A stretch of DNA of 64,000 nt from Phytoseiulus persimilis. Its lineage: Eukaryota; Arthropoda; Arachnida; Mesostigmata; Phytoseiidae. The stretch lies in the NCBI GenBank assembly GCA_037576195.1, contig CM075102.1:36762745-36826744 (forward strand). The letters run 5' to 3'. This document shows, piece by piece, positions 1 through 12,099 of the stretch (position 1 is its first letter; each line of letters begins with the position of its first letter). The notes beneath the pieces were generated by a model that did no database searches, was not told the origin of the DNA, and worked only from the letters and a program-made list of their open reading frames with translations. The translations under genes were made by a program, and so were the position numbers.

Positions 1-501
1 AATCCCCGAGATCTCATGCGTGTAGCTCATCTTCTTTGAGGGTTAACGGTGATTAAGAGGAGTTTCATGAGGGAGCAGCTTCCGATGCGTTGCTGAAAGG
101 TGTGCTGTGTCAGAAACAACCGACAGCAAACCGCACTTCACGGTCTTAGCGATAGGCTCAGACATCGATCAGAGCGGTTCTGCTCCAGAAAGTGTGATGC
201 CTTGAACAGCGAATTGTCGACCGCCAACTCCATAACTCGCCACTCGGTCAAACCTACTTCAAGCCTCATTGAACAGGGAATCGGGATCCGATCCTTGTCC
301 CAATTTCTTGGACTTCCCTGACTTTCGGGCCGAGCACGACGGGAGGAAAGTCGGAATAGCTCAAATGACCAGGTTTATAGCTCGGTGCTCCGATCGCAAA
401 CTTCCGCGATGATTCCGAACAGAGAGAAACTTCCCTCAAAAAGAAGGAGGAGCCGACAGTGTGGCAATCTCGAGAGAAAAAAAATCGAATTTTCGTTTCA
501 G

Positions 502-3500
502 AACCTTGAAGTGCAGTCGGACCAAGGTTCACCTGAACCTGGTAACATCTCTGATAATTCACTCCGTGATGCTGATAGCGATTTCGGGACCTTTGATCTT
601 CGACCAAACATGGGGGAGAGACGACGCCGAGCACAAACACTTCATCAAAAAGAATGTGAGCTATGGCTGCTTTTTCGAGATGGAAGGCAAAGTCAGGAGA
701 TTCGTCATATTGCCGAGTTTCGAGCGACCTGCTGCCGATTCTTTCGATGAATGATGAAATGCGGTTTTGAACAAGAAAAAAGTTCGGTGGGGATGCGTAC
801 CCTCGACCCAACAGTCACTTCTTCACTTCATCAACCACACAGAAGCTCGTCGTTCGACTCGAGCAACTCGTAAAAGTTATCGTGCCTCGGGCTTGTTCCA
901 AGCACGTTTCCCTTTCTATGCGGGAGTCGCATCCGTCAGCTTGCTCAACGCCCCTAGCCGCGATGCCGCTAACTTAATCGACGACGACTCCCCCCCTACC
1001 CCGTGACTGAATCCGACCCCCGAATGCAATCGGTTCTGGAGAGCGTCACCCCGACAGCGAGGAGCAGTTCCCCCCCCCCCCCACTGATGTCCGGGCGAAG
1101 AAGCCGCCATTTTCCACCGCTCCGTTGAGCTCCACGCTTTCTTCCCGGGCTCGAAGAGCCGCCTGCGGTTTGAAACACAAGCCTCCGTCGTGAACGAGCT
1201 TCACTGTACATGTACGCCCTCTTCGACATTTGCTCTTACTGGGTTGCATCCGACCAGACTGTGTGCGGCCGTCTTTCTCGATCTGACCAGCTCATTTAAA
1301 TCAGACTCCCGCTATGAGATACTAACCAGTGCTGATTCTACACTCCAAAAGTTACTCCGAAAGTCGGCTCTGAAGCCCACTCCCTGTCTTTGGGCTGGAA
1401 CCACCAGAACTCACGGGTCAATAGTTGTATGGGTTTTCACAATCTCGCTTACCCCCTCGCCGAGCCCGTCTCTGGAAGAAGCACGCTCTGGATTTGCAAA
1501 CCTGAATGAAGCGAGGCGATTTGGGAAGTGACAGCGTTCAATGCAAATTCTTCCGCAGAGTCGCTCCGAGGCTCAGATCGGAAACGGGCTACGAGTAGAG
1601 GCCGACACCCTCTCCCAGGCTTTCTCTACTTTCTTTCCGTCAAATGATTGAGAACGTTGAGATTGTTGACAAGCACCCTCCCGAAGCTCGTGAACCGTTG
1701 ACGGACGGCCTGAGTCGAAAGTTTTTGTTGTTCTCTGACGCGGAACCCTGATACGTTTGAGTAGCGCCCAAGAACATTGTGTCTAGACCAGGTTGGATGC
1801 TCCTCACAATTCGAACGCCCCCTTCTGATTATCTCGCCGAAAATTACAGCGAGGAGCGAACCCTGATCGATCGAATCTTAAAATATCCCCATTTATCTTT
1901 TTCGGAGAGGAGCCGTGCTAAGAAACTCCGTGTCGACTTCCAGCCCATCCTATGCAAAGCGATTCTGTGTCTTCAAATGTACTCTTCGATGTCGTCCATC
2001 AACTGGATGTTCGTCGAGGGACTTCTACTGCACTCGAAAATCACGACATCGATTTTCCGGAAAAGTGCTCCTTTCAAGCTCTACTACACGCTCGGCTGGG
2101 GTGAGTGAGGGTGGTTAATGCGCACTCCGTTCTTCAGAGGAGGAATACGCCCCACGTCCCGAAGGGATGTGGTGTGGTCGGGGAAAATGGATGTCGAGGA
2201 GATCGCTGCGGAAATCCGACGACGTCTTCACGCCTGTGATGAGGATTTCTCCGCCCGCTGGGTCCAAGTTACAACGAATACTTCCGCACTTCGATCGCTA
2301 TTCAGCTCGATTCCCGGCTGAACCGCCCCCGTCTTCGAATGCTCGGCAATCGACTTCGATCAGGACGCTATCTCGAGCGCCAAACGAGAAGTTCCGAGGC
2401 GGTCTCAGGAACAGAGACTAGGGACCAGTTTTCGAGGCCGAATGGCGTATCCGTTATCAGAGATACTGCAGCCCGTTGCCGGGAACGGGAGTTTCCGCCC
2501 TGTTCCGACCACGGAGTCCGCCTACATGCGGCGCTTCATTCCGGGCGGCGGCTCGGCTGGGCATCGGAATAGACTTCGCTGCCAAAAAACTTTGTAACAC
2601 AGAAGCATCGTTTCCTGTCCTCTGGGAACCAGCTCCCTGATAAAACCTACGAGTTCAGAGACCGGAGACAGCGATTTCCCTGTGCATTTATATAGTTTGA
2701 TTTTCGTGAACTATCGAGGCCTTCCCACTGGCGGGAAGCTCTTACCGGCACTCATTGCGCGGAAGAAGTCATTCCATGGGTCAGCGAATCTCGCGCCGGG
2801 CCCATGCTCGAGTCAAGAGCGCCTGATGAATGGACTCTGTTGCAGGGCTTCCTCTGCTCTTCATTATCCCTTGGGCCCTAGAAATGGAAGCGACGAACCC
2901 TGCGAGAAGCTGTTGGGAAAGTTACGTTCGATCAGACTGGACTTGGTTGCTCATCGCACCCCGACTGACGGCAGTGCTGGTCAACTTCTGCTTCCTCGTC
3001 AACATTGTGCGAATTCTTGTGACGCGAGTCAAGTCCGCCGAAAACACGCAGTTCAGGTGAGGCTATTCCATCTCGTTTCTCCCAGTTCTCCCGCATCGTG
3101 ACCGTCGTCGGTATTCTCATGTCTCACAGGAAGGAGGATTTCACTTCTGTCTTGCACTCAGCTGAGATCTCTGTCAACATGCTCGGGGTCGCTTACCTCA
3201 GAGCTCTTCAACGATACATCCAATCAGTCGACCTCGTGTCGTTCGGTGATTGAGTCATCAGGCATTGTCGTTCGCTCGAAACGTTTCGCTGTGGGCTGCG
3301 ATTTTCGAGTGGAACTGAGACCAAACGTTCCGTTCCAGGAAAGGGATGAAGGCGACCTTGTTGCTGTTTCCCTTGTTAGGGATCACGCATCTATTCTTCT
3401 GTTTCAACCCTCAGGATTCCGACAAAAAGTTGAAAGACGTATACATGATAACCAACGCGATCCTCATGTCCTCCCAGGTAAGTCCGCGTTGGAGCTGACC

Positions 3501-4762
3501 AGTGTAACTTTACGAAGATTCTTCCTCGGCCACTTTGAAGGCCGGTTGTCGGGAACGCTGCCGAGTGATCGACTCGTAGCTTTGGCATTCAAGTCTCTGG
3601 AAGGACCACAAGGAGGGACAAAGGAAAGTTTTCCGTTGCTCCTCGCGGCTTTGTCGCCAACGTTGTCGGGTCGAAGAATGGTGGGCGGCTCGTAAGGATC
3701 GCACACTTCCTCTCCGAGTTCTCTGAAGGACACTGCTTCGGAGCAAGGGGGTCCGATTCTCAGTTGTGCTCGAGAAGCAGAGCGTTCTCAAACTCAATTT
3801 CCTCCGTCCCGAGAAACACTTATCAAAGAAACTCCCGGGCGCACAGAGAGCTCATGACAGGGCTGCTGATGTGGTTTTCGGTGATCATTCAACGGTTTTT
3901 CTTGGAACTTCAGAGGAAATTCAATCAATTGAATTACGGAAGTCTCAAGAGAGTTTCATGCGAAATATGTTCCCGCTCCAACTACGATCGCTGTTGAAAA
4001 TATCGCTCGTGAGGAGTTATGGCGAGGCTGCATGCTCGGTTGGACTGCCTACGAGCCGTTGAGATGATGGTCAGAAGTGATTCTCGGAGTGAAGAGGCGA
4101 AACAGGAAATGAAGAGATGGCATCATGGATCTCTCAACTCACTCTTTCGGCTGCGAGGGACTCCTCCCAGTGTTCACCGTATCAAGCATCGCTGTTGGAA
4201 GCACCACTCGATGGTTTCCTCCTCGTCTCGCTCCGGCCTTCCGCTAGGAGCCTCCATGCCCGCCGGTTAACTCGCTGGTCCTCCCACTACGGTTGACGAA
4301 ATGGATAAAGCATGCTTTTTGTGACTCTTGGGGGTTGGGATAAGGGTTTGATTCGGAAGTTGAGTTGCGGCGTTGACTACCTCGCTCTCAATCACAATCC
4401 CCATGAATGACACAAGCATAATCTCTCCAAATCACCGCCCTTCATTGAGGAATTTCTGATCGTTCCAGGGAATATTCGTGTCCACTATATATTGCTTCAT
4501 GAACTCCGAGGTTCAGACTTCGCTGAGGAACGCTTACTTGAGAGCAACGATCAGGAGGAATCCGAATCGTCGTCGGAAAACTCATTGTGAGAATTCGCTG
4601 CTTTTTGGAAGCCAAGTGAGATCAGGTGAACTCCGCACAATGAGGAGTTTCAGCAAAGTTAAGGACGGACAGCTCTCGATTTCCGCAAAAGGACGGGGTC
4701 CAGAGGTTCTCCGGATGGCAAGTCCGACAAGAGTTGTGGTCATGTCCGACAACTTGCAGTAA
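502..4762 (+). CDS. class B (secretin-family) neuropeptide GPCR, 5' partial
   Basis: Seven-membrane receptor for a peptide hormone, expected in the plasma membrane and to signal through G proteins. I read five exons in phase: 502-655, 1944-2100, 2846-3056, 3339-3477 and 4469-4762. All four introns have GT..AG ends. Visible landmarks: HLNL in TM2; WMFVEGLLLH in TM3; YTLGWGLPLLF across the exon 2/3 junction in TM4; CWESY in extracellular loop 2; NFCFLVNIVRILVTRV in TM5; KATLLLFPLLGITHLFF in TM6; GIFVSTIYCFMNSEVQ in TM7; then a basic tail. These are class B signatures; TM5 to TM7 most recall the PDF/DH31-type arthropod receptors, but I cannot fix the orthologue. TM1 and the extracellular hormone-binding domain must lie left of the window. 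The 3' end is uncertain. The last exon may run to the stop at 4760-4762, or splice at 4615 (CAA then GTGAGA) to a later exon such as one near 5600. Confidence 0.88.
960..1170. other. C/G-rich tract with YY1-like site inside GPCR intron 1
   Basis: This intronic stretch has a run of seven Cs near 990, a 13-C run at 1070-1082, and GCCGCCATTTTC at 1103-1114, which matches the classical YY1 core (AAGATGGCGGC type) on the minus strand. It could be a promoter-like or G-quadruplex-forming island. No transcript is visible from sequence alone. Confidence 0.25.
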
Positions 4763-5570
4763 ACGCTCAAATGATAGTTTCCTCGAACTCTGTCGAAGTT
4801 TTCGGGAATGATCGCCGCATGTTTGAGGTGACTGATCGACATATCAACGATTTTCTGAGGGCATTAGGGAAAATTCAGAGTTTTCAGCACACCTCCTATT
4901 CTGGAGTCAGCGAGGCACCGGAGCTCATTCCGACCTCGTGGTCGCCCTCAGCTAGGAGAGACAGGAGTGCCCCGTTGCTCAATTTGGATTCCCTTGTCCC
5001 AGCACACAGCCTAGACCGAGAGTCGATACCTCCGGGGCGTGTCCTGCTAGGAACACTCGTCCGATTTATTCCCTCTAAGGCCGGAGTAAATATAGTTTCA
5101 GAAAAATTCCTCCGAATCGATGGTGTACGTGTGAATATTTCTTTCGGACGCATCTGTTTCTGATGTACAAACGGATCGAGCTGAACGATCATCCAAAATA
5201 TCCGACATAAATTCAGTTTACATGTATCATATTGTGTATCGAGATAGGATCTATGTAAGAACTCGGTGGAGTTCAGGAGAAAGCTTATGAAGAACTCAAC
5301 ACCTGAGTGCTGTATCCATGAATTTTTCTCATGGAAGAGACGCCGACTAAGGCGGAGTTTTATCCAATATCTTGGAGCTGTTGATGGGTCCGACATTCGA
5401 GAATTCGTTCAAGAGATGATGGTGGCGAGGGTTTTTCCGAATTCAGAAGTAGTTAATGATAGCTTTCAGAATTTAAACATATCCGGAGCTTCGATGGGGA
5501 AGGAATCGGGAAGGTCGGCTTGCCATTCTAGTTAGATATGGATTCGATATCGTTGTGAGTTGATGCGGAC

Positions 5571-5708
5571 ATGGTTTTAGGCAAAGATATCACCAGATGC
5601 ATGCAACAGACCTCGGCCGAAATTCAGCTGCTGGCAGGAGCCCTCATGGCGCAGAGCCAAGTCTGCGAACGACCATGTCCGGCAACATGTGACCAAGATC
5701 GGATGTGA
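5571..5708 (+). CDS. 46-residue ORF, or alternative last exon of the GPCR
   Basis: A small frame starts at an ATG and ends CERPCPATCDQDRM, with three cysteines close together near its end. Its stop TGA overlaps a consensus poly(A) signal AATAAA at 5708-5713. A second reading is possible. The tract ending CACCAG at 5599 is a possible acceptor, and in the phase of the GPCR donor at 4615 the following frame encodes about 30 polar residues to a stop at 5690-5692. The polypyrimidine tract before 5599 is weak, so neither reading is firm. Confidence 0.2.
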   Translation: MVLGKDITRCMQQTSAEIQLLAGALMAQSQVCERPCPATCDQDRM

Positions 5709-5713
5709 ATAAA
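5708..5713 (+). terminator. consensus poly(A) signal AATAAA
   Basis: Consensus hexamer on the + strand, the first one I noticed after the last GPCR exon and therefore the likely 3' end of that transcript. It overlaps the stop codon of the small frame just upstream. Confidence 0.4.
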
Positions 5714-5719
5714 TTCTGT

Positions 5720-8700
5720 TGAATCGTCGCTGGACGTTCCGGAGGATTCCGCATTTTTTGGGCATGGGGTGTCTGTCGTCTCTGTGCCGGGAAGAGCAGA
5801 AAAAGAAAAGATTAACGCTCCCAAGAAGATAATGATCGGGGTAAATTGCTGCCATCATCCTAATTACGGAGCCAGGGCACGGAAAGCTCAGCTAGTCATT
5901 GGGAAGCTCTGCGGAGACTTCACCCTGGGCACTGAAGCTTGCGAATACCAAGTTCGGGAGGAAGTGTGAGGTTTCGCTCATCAAAAGCATGCGTTCTACG
6001 GATCACTTGATTATCGCGCAGCCCGTGGATGAGAGGTTCGACGTGAACGAAACTCACTCAAAACGGTGGAATCCTCAACAAGACAACTGGAAATAGCCGA
6101 GCTCACGATGAGGATAGTCCTTCTCCATTTTCTGCCCCCGAGTCACATGGTTATCAAGCTCCCGTTGCGGAGCCAGATACCTTGGAGACAAAGTACACGA
6201 GGTCTCTGCGAGGCTGCCTCCAAACGCGGATCTGTCATCACATCGTGGGCGCCTCCATAATGTTTGAGTGAGCTTTCCTTGAATTAAGCATGAGGAACCA
6301 ATGTTTTCTAGGAGCTGGCACACAGTCAATATTTTTTCCCGATTCTTGACAGTAGATGTGGATGAGGGATGGGCTTGGTTTGGATTCGACGATTCGAATC
6401 CGGCCAGTCCGGAATTTTCGAATCCGAATCCGGGCCTCGATCTCGAGAGCTCCATAGAGCCCGAAAAGTATGATCAGATGGATCCGGGAATCATCTTCAT
6501 AGATTCCAAAATTTTCTAAAAGTAGCAATCACTGTGCGAGCTGAATGTTTAGAACACGCTAACCAATGTTGGGTAGATTCAAAAAATGTGGTCAGATCGA
6601 TCACGGAATCACCCCCAGAAAATGATAAGATCGGATTCGGACGGATTCACATACTTGGCTCGGATCCGAATCGCTCGTTGAATCAGAATGCGCCGGTCAG
6701 ACCGTTCTCCTGGGACCCGCCTCCGTTTATTTCCTGGATAATTTGGAAGTCGAGGGTTGTTCCTTGCCGGGCAAAACTTTCGGATTGCCTTGAGTGTTCT
6801 GCGTCCGGCGCTCAGGATTAGAGCCCGCATCCAGGATTTCCATAAGCCTTCCCTGTCACGAGAGTTGAATCTCGATGATGAATCAATGTTAATCATCGGA
6901 TAGTCATCAACTCCAACTACAAAAAGAGCCATGAGAACTCGCGCCGCTTACCCGATTTCCGGCGAACGGCCATCAACATCATTCCCGTGAGATTCATTGA
7001 GACCCGGCTCTTCAGGGACGTTCCTCGATGCTTCGAATCACCGAGCTCCCCAGATCTGGCTCCCAAAAACGGCAAATTATCTGTACCACACGGCTTTCGG
7101 TCGATACAATCGATGGAGCAATTATGACGGGCGTTCGAGAAAAGGGCTGATGGCCTTCAAAGTCTGCTTGTTCACAAAGTTTTCCTCCCAATCGTTAGTC
7201 TTGTGAAGTTGACAAATGCTCCGGTTCGCCAGAGCTGATTTCGTTGGGTTCACTTCATTTCTGCGTTCTTCTGGGTCTGCGTTCTTAGGACAAAGGGAGA
7301 AAATACGTCTGCTGACTCTCTCCGAGGGAACGGTGAGCGCACGGGAAGTTCACTCGTCTGGCGGTTTAAGTTGCGGCTTACGCTATTTACCGAACAAACT
7401 GGTCAGGCTGATGGATTGCTGAGATTCCGGGTTATCGGGATAGGCTTTGAAACGGGGCTTCCGCGCTCAGGATCCGGAGTTTGTCTTTTCGAACTAAGTG
7501 TGTTGATTGACACTTGAATCGTGAGAACTTGGCCGCTGGAGCCACTGCGATCAGCTGGCTCCAGGCTCTGAAGAAGGTGACTTCAGCGGGAGAAGCCGTG
7601 CTGACGTCAGAGCCGGTTCGTCCTTTGACTCGTGATTCCGAGTGCGCTACCGGAGTTCCGTCCGTAGCTCAATTTCGAATACAGCAAAGGATGACTCGTG
7701 TCGCTTTACCGAGCGGCGATAGATGCTTCTCGCGATCGTACTTCTCGCCAATACGAGAATAATGTGAACTCGACTTCGACATGATGATTCGAGCTCAACT
7801 TAATTAATAAACACTGCTCGAATTGTATGATCCCGACTGTTGTTTGCGGTGTGTCTTCGTGTGTATGTGCAAGAGTCCGGCGATCTTTATGGGCCGTATG
7901 CCACAGCTTTCATCTTTTGTCCTGGCTCTCTCGCATTTGGGTGTCCCGTTGTGGCTATCGCTGGTGCAACTTGATTCGAGCGCGGCTCGATTTGAGGGCG
8001 TGACTCCTTCTAGCGCATCATCGATATGAACGTCAGAGCGATTTGGACGCAGCACTATATCGAATGCGGCCGAACGAACTTGAATTCAGCGTGCGGATTC
8101 TTTGAGCCTGGCTGCTGGAAACGCGTGCTTCCACATGGATTCGAGATGGGGCAGGTACAATTGAGGGAGCTCCAGGAGCTCGAAGTCGGGAAGTGCAGGA
8201 GCAGATCCACTTTCAGACCAAAGTTTGGGGAGATTCCAAAAACAAAAAACCGGCCTCGAACAAGGAATTACAGCATGCGCTCCACTGATTGGCATCATTG
8301 TCACGCATCCGGCAGCTACAACGGGCTCGAGTTCTTTGCTCGAGACATTTTCTCGGTTCTCGAGGAGCGGCGAGAGTTACGTAGCGATGTCACGAAAAAG
8401 GTAATATGCTCTTGACGATGCGGCCACCGTTCTTGCGAGCAGAGGAATTCTACACAGGTCACCAACGTCGCTGAGGTGGAACGAGTATGACCTCTGTACT
8501 TCACCGCGTTGCGATCGTTCGTGTGAAATTCCGCCACAACCCTGGGAGCTCAAAGGCAGTGGTCGTGAGCGATCCGCAACTCGTTTTTGCGTCGCTCGCC
8601 GATACCGGAGGCTTAGTTTATTATTATACTGAGAGAGTCGAGATCAGTCGCATGAATATTCCGCCAATTCCACGGACAAGTGCGACGCCTGACTCAGAGC

Positions 8701-11700
8701 TTTGCCCGATTTCGATTTCTCGGCGTGACCGGAGGCTCTGTCGTTGACCTCTCGTTGTTCTCGCAGCGGGATGCAGCTCGGACGAACTCACTCTCGACCC
8801 GCTCCCATTGGAGCTTCCGAGCAACGCAGTTTGAGTCGTTCGGGCGAGTCCGCCGTGGCTCAAAAGAATCTAATGAATCTCCGAGCCCCGATCTCCACAT
8901 TCTACGCGAGAGCTCATTCGCTCGAGGTTTCACCCACACACCACCTTAATACTTCCCTTCAAGTTTTCCGGGAGTTTCAACTCTAGACGACTTCTTGAGG
9001 ATCAATGCGATCAATCTCGTTGCAGATTCAAACAGAGAAACTCCTGTCTCCTCAACTCGAGATTTGCCGACAGCCTTGTGGCTGCTCCAAAATCGATTCC
9101 AGCGGGAAGTATCTGCCTCGCTTACGAGAATTCCCGTATCCTCCAGAACTCATGGAGCCCTCAATCTCGAGAGGAGGCAGGATCTCGAGGCGTTTCAGTA
9201 CCACTGGTAATCGGGATCTCATCGAGCTAATATTTCGCACCGAAGCGTAAGATTCGCGCTCTGGGAGGAGAGTTTCCCAAGAAGAAATCCCAAGATTTCA
9301 TTGCTGCATGATCTCAGGCATCGATCGAAGATCTTGTGATCGGCTTGAGCGAGGAAGTGAGTTTCCCGGACCTTGCAGCATCTAGCTATGACGTTTCATA
9401 AAACGTTTCGCGCTCAAATGTGACGTCAACCCCGATGAGATTTCGTTGCGTGAGCTCTCCGACACGTTGGACTCGAATGACCTTCGACTCCTTCGACAGT
9501 TTGTCAAGAACCCCGACTTTTCCAACTTCCTCGAATCGAAGCGCACAAATACTCGTTCTGGTATACAATATATCATTCCACGAGCGAAGAACAACGCTAT
9601 TTTCAATAGTTTCCGATGGAGAATGGCGAGAAAACTCAACAACTCTTCCATGTGATAGACATCTCTCGTTCACCACCATCTACCTCATATGAAATCTAAT
9701 AAATTTCGAGTGCTTGACCAAAAGGATCGTGGTCTCCTTGGTTTGGAGGGGAACACTGAGAGAAATCAGATTGCGGCTGGCGCAATCTAAGGCCGCTGTC
9801 CTGAAGTCGAAAGTATGTTTTTCACGTCTCGGCCACACGTGATTCATGGGACTCGATTTCTGAGCCCTGCCCGCTGGATAATGCCAGAGGCGATACACAC
9901 CTTAATACTCACTGATGATCTCAGTCCTCTTCGAAAACCGGAAATCACGATCATCATGCAGTGATCGAGGTACTACGTGGGAAGGGAACTCGGACATGCT
10001 TGGCGAGACGACGAACGATCAGATAAAGGTCCCCCGGAAGAGGCCGTTGGATTCCCAAGTATTGCAGATGATGTTGAATGTGGCGAGGACAACGGACTGA
10101 GCCCGTGAGCCAATGTTCAATACAAACCGAGCAATATAGCGGAGTGCAGACCCAGAGAAGGGAAGAAGTCTACTTTTTCTCCCGTCTATCACAGGAAGTT
10201 TTGTTTACCGGAAGTTCCATTGCATCAAAGTGGATTATGAGTCCTGACGTGATGCTCGCACACGGATACAGGAAGATCTGAAACTCCGTTTTCGTGCAAA
10301 GACTGAACAGATGTTGCGGTGTGCGGATTCCGTAGTTAACATCAATGTCGGAAACAAGCTGTTCAGCAGTAACTGCCGACATCCTTCTTTCCGCCGCCTC
10401 GCTGGAAGCTTGCAAGCGATATTGATTTCTGATAGGCGACGAACGTACGTGCCTGTCTCCTCCGCAGACAGCATCGCCACCCTTCAGCCGGATGTCGGAG
10501 ACGCCCCCACGGAGCGAACTGAGCTTCCATTGGACCAAAAAGAAATTCCCACCGATTCCGGTAAACACCTATATAAACGTCTGGAATCAGTGAGAGGGAC
10601 CTCCATTCGAGAATCTGCGCCAGGGCTTGGGAGCGATATCTGTGACGATAGCGGGATCTTCTCCCACATCGGAAGAGAGTCCGAATGAGAACGACCCGAA
10701 TTCTTGTGAGTGACCTCGATCGAGGAAATCCTCATGAATCCAACGCCTCCAAGATACTTGGATATTGCTCGACGCGAGCTCGTGGTGGCTCAGTAATTCA
10801 CAGCACTTTTTTCCGTGCTGCTCCCATCTGGAGTCTCTCTCATTGAATCGAATCGGCGTTGCAGAACTCTTAGATCAGCTGATCGCTCAATGTCACCCTC
10901 CCCGCCCTGGCTCCAACTTCTACGAACGGAAGTGATTCCCGAATAGCTTCGTAAGCACCTAGCCAACAGGGAGAGTCCGCTTTCTTGGGGGATTCGTTGT
11001 AAAGGACGAATCAGATTGCGCCTATGCAATGGCTTCCCTCCATCAGCCTGAGGCCACAATGACCGTTATCGGAACTTTCTCGTGAGGATCCTCTCAGAGG
11101 ATCCTCCTGTTCCGGACAAGCGTCCGAGTTGAGATAGGACCCACTCAAGAGCCCCACGGCGCTGGCGGAGCCGCCGGCACAAAGAAGCCACACGGGGCAA
11201 TCGTCTGACACTCCACAGGCGAAAGTTTCAGTGACTCAATTGACGTGAGACGCGTCCGAATTCCCAACAGTGGCCCCCTGGATCCCCCTTCTCACATCCC
11301 GGGAACTCAATCCTGAGGAGCCGGGGTTTGTTAAATTGGGAAAGGCCATTGATCGTTGATGAGATTCTAGGTGGATACGCAGCCCCCAGAATTACACGCA
11401 AAGAGGAGAGTCCTGGTCATTCTGAACCGCGCAGGCGTTATCGATCGAGAACATCGAATTTCCGCCTCTACATTCACTCTCATGTAATCCTCCCGCAAAC
11501 TATTTCCCCGCAATGAGTCCCCCGATGTCAATTTCTGATAATCTTCACGCAAACGCCTGAGAAAATTTCTCAAGCGACCGATTCGAATGATTTCTATCTT
11601 AGTCTGGACTTCTGCCTCTCGTGGAAGCAGTTCCCTTGCACGGAGCAACTTTGCAGGACTTCGAGAGATTTTGGAAATGTGTTTCATCGGCAATGAAATG

Positions 11701-12040
11701 GTACCGAAGTTGGGTGAAAGTTCCATTGAATTGAGCGAAGAGATGATCGCGGCAGGTCGACTGTTCGAACAGTCGTTCCCATCACGATCTCAACGAGTGC
11801 GACAAATGACATTGGGGAACAACTCAAGTATGCGTGAAACCTGGGACTCCATTTGATTTGAGCCGCGCACGGACAACACTAGAAGAGTCCAGTACAAGAT
11901 GGCGATGCAGACTGCCCTTCCTCATAACGCTTGCAAACGAAGAGAACAGTTGCTGAAAAGAAAACCAGTATTCCGCCATCACGAGTCGACTCACAATACA
12001 ACATTCGAAATGCCATCCAAGCCGAGCTGTTGGGAAGTAT
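5720..12040. other. gene-poor stretch
   Basis: Only short frames on both strands, none with a recognised domain or a convincing pair of splice sites. The stretch around 9390-9660 is open in several frames on both strands and is the least empty part, but I cannot choose a frame. Confidence 0.4.
6465..6660 (-). repeat. scattered copies of the 45-bp minisatellite unit
   Basis: Two or three degenerate copies of the unit, in the orientation reading GTCAGATCGATC followed by GGAATCACC, lie among GAATCCG-rich sequence (6385-6440). Same family as the arrays at 19.7, 21.2, 22.3 and 36.3 kb, but sparse here. Confidence 0.5.
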
Positions 12041-12045
12041 CTCTT

Positions 12046-12096
12046 GTACATCATGATAGCAATGTCACTCGGAGTGACACTGCTATTATGATGTAC
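12046..12096. repeat. 51-bp near-perfect palindrome
   Basis: Two 25-base arms around a single central G; the arms differ at only two positions. The left arm begins GTACATCATGATAGC and the right ends CTATTATGATGTAC. With essentially no loop it is not a normal pre-microRNA. It could be a tiny inverted-repeat element remnant, a recombination footprint or a dimeric protein-binding site. Confidence 0.75.
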
Positions 12097-12099
12097 ACT

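Noticed and set aside
656-754. Continuation of the first GPCR exon past 655 as coding
   Set aside because: A consensus donor GTGAGC at 656 joins in phase to the next exon and gives the expected KN-PILCK junction before TM3; the continuation has no class B similarity.
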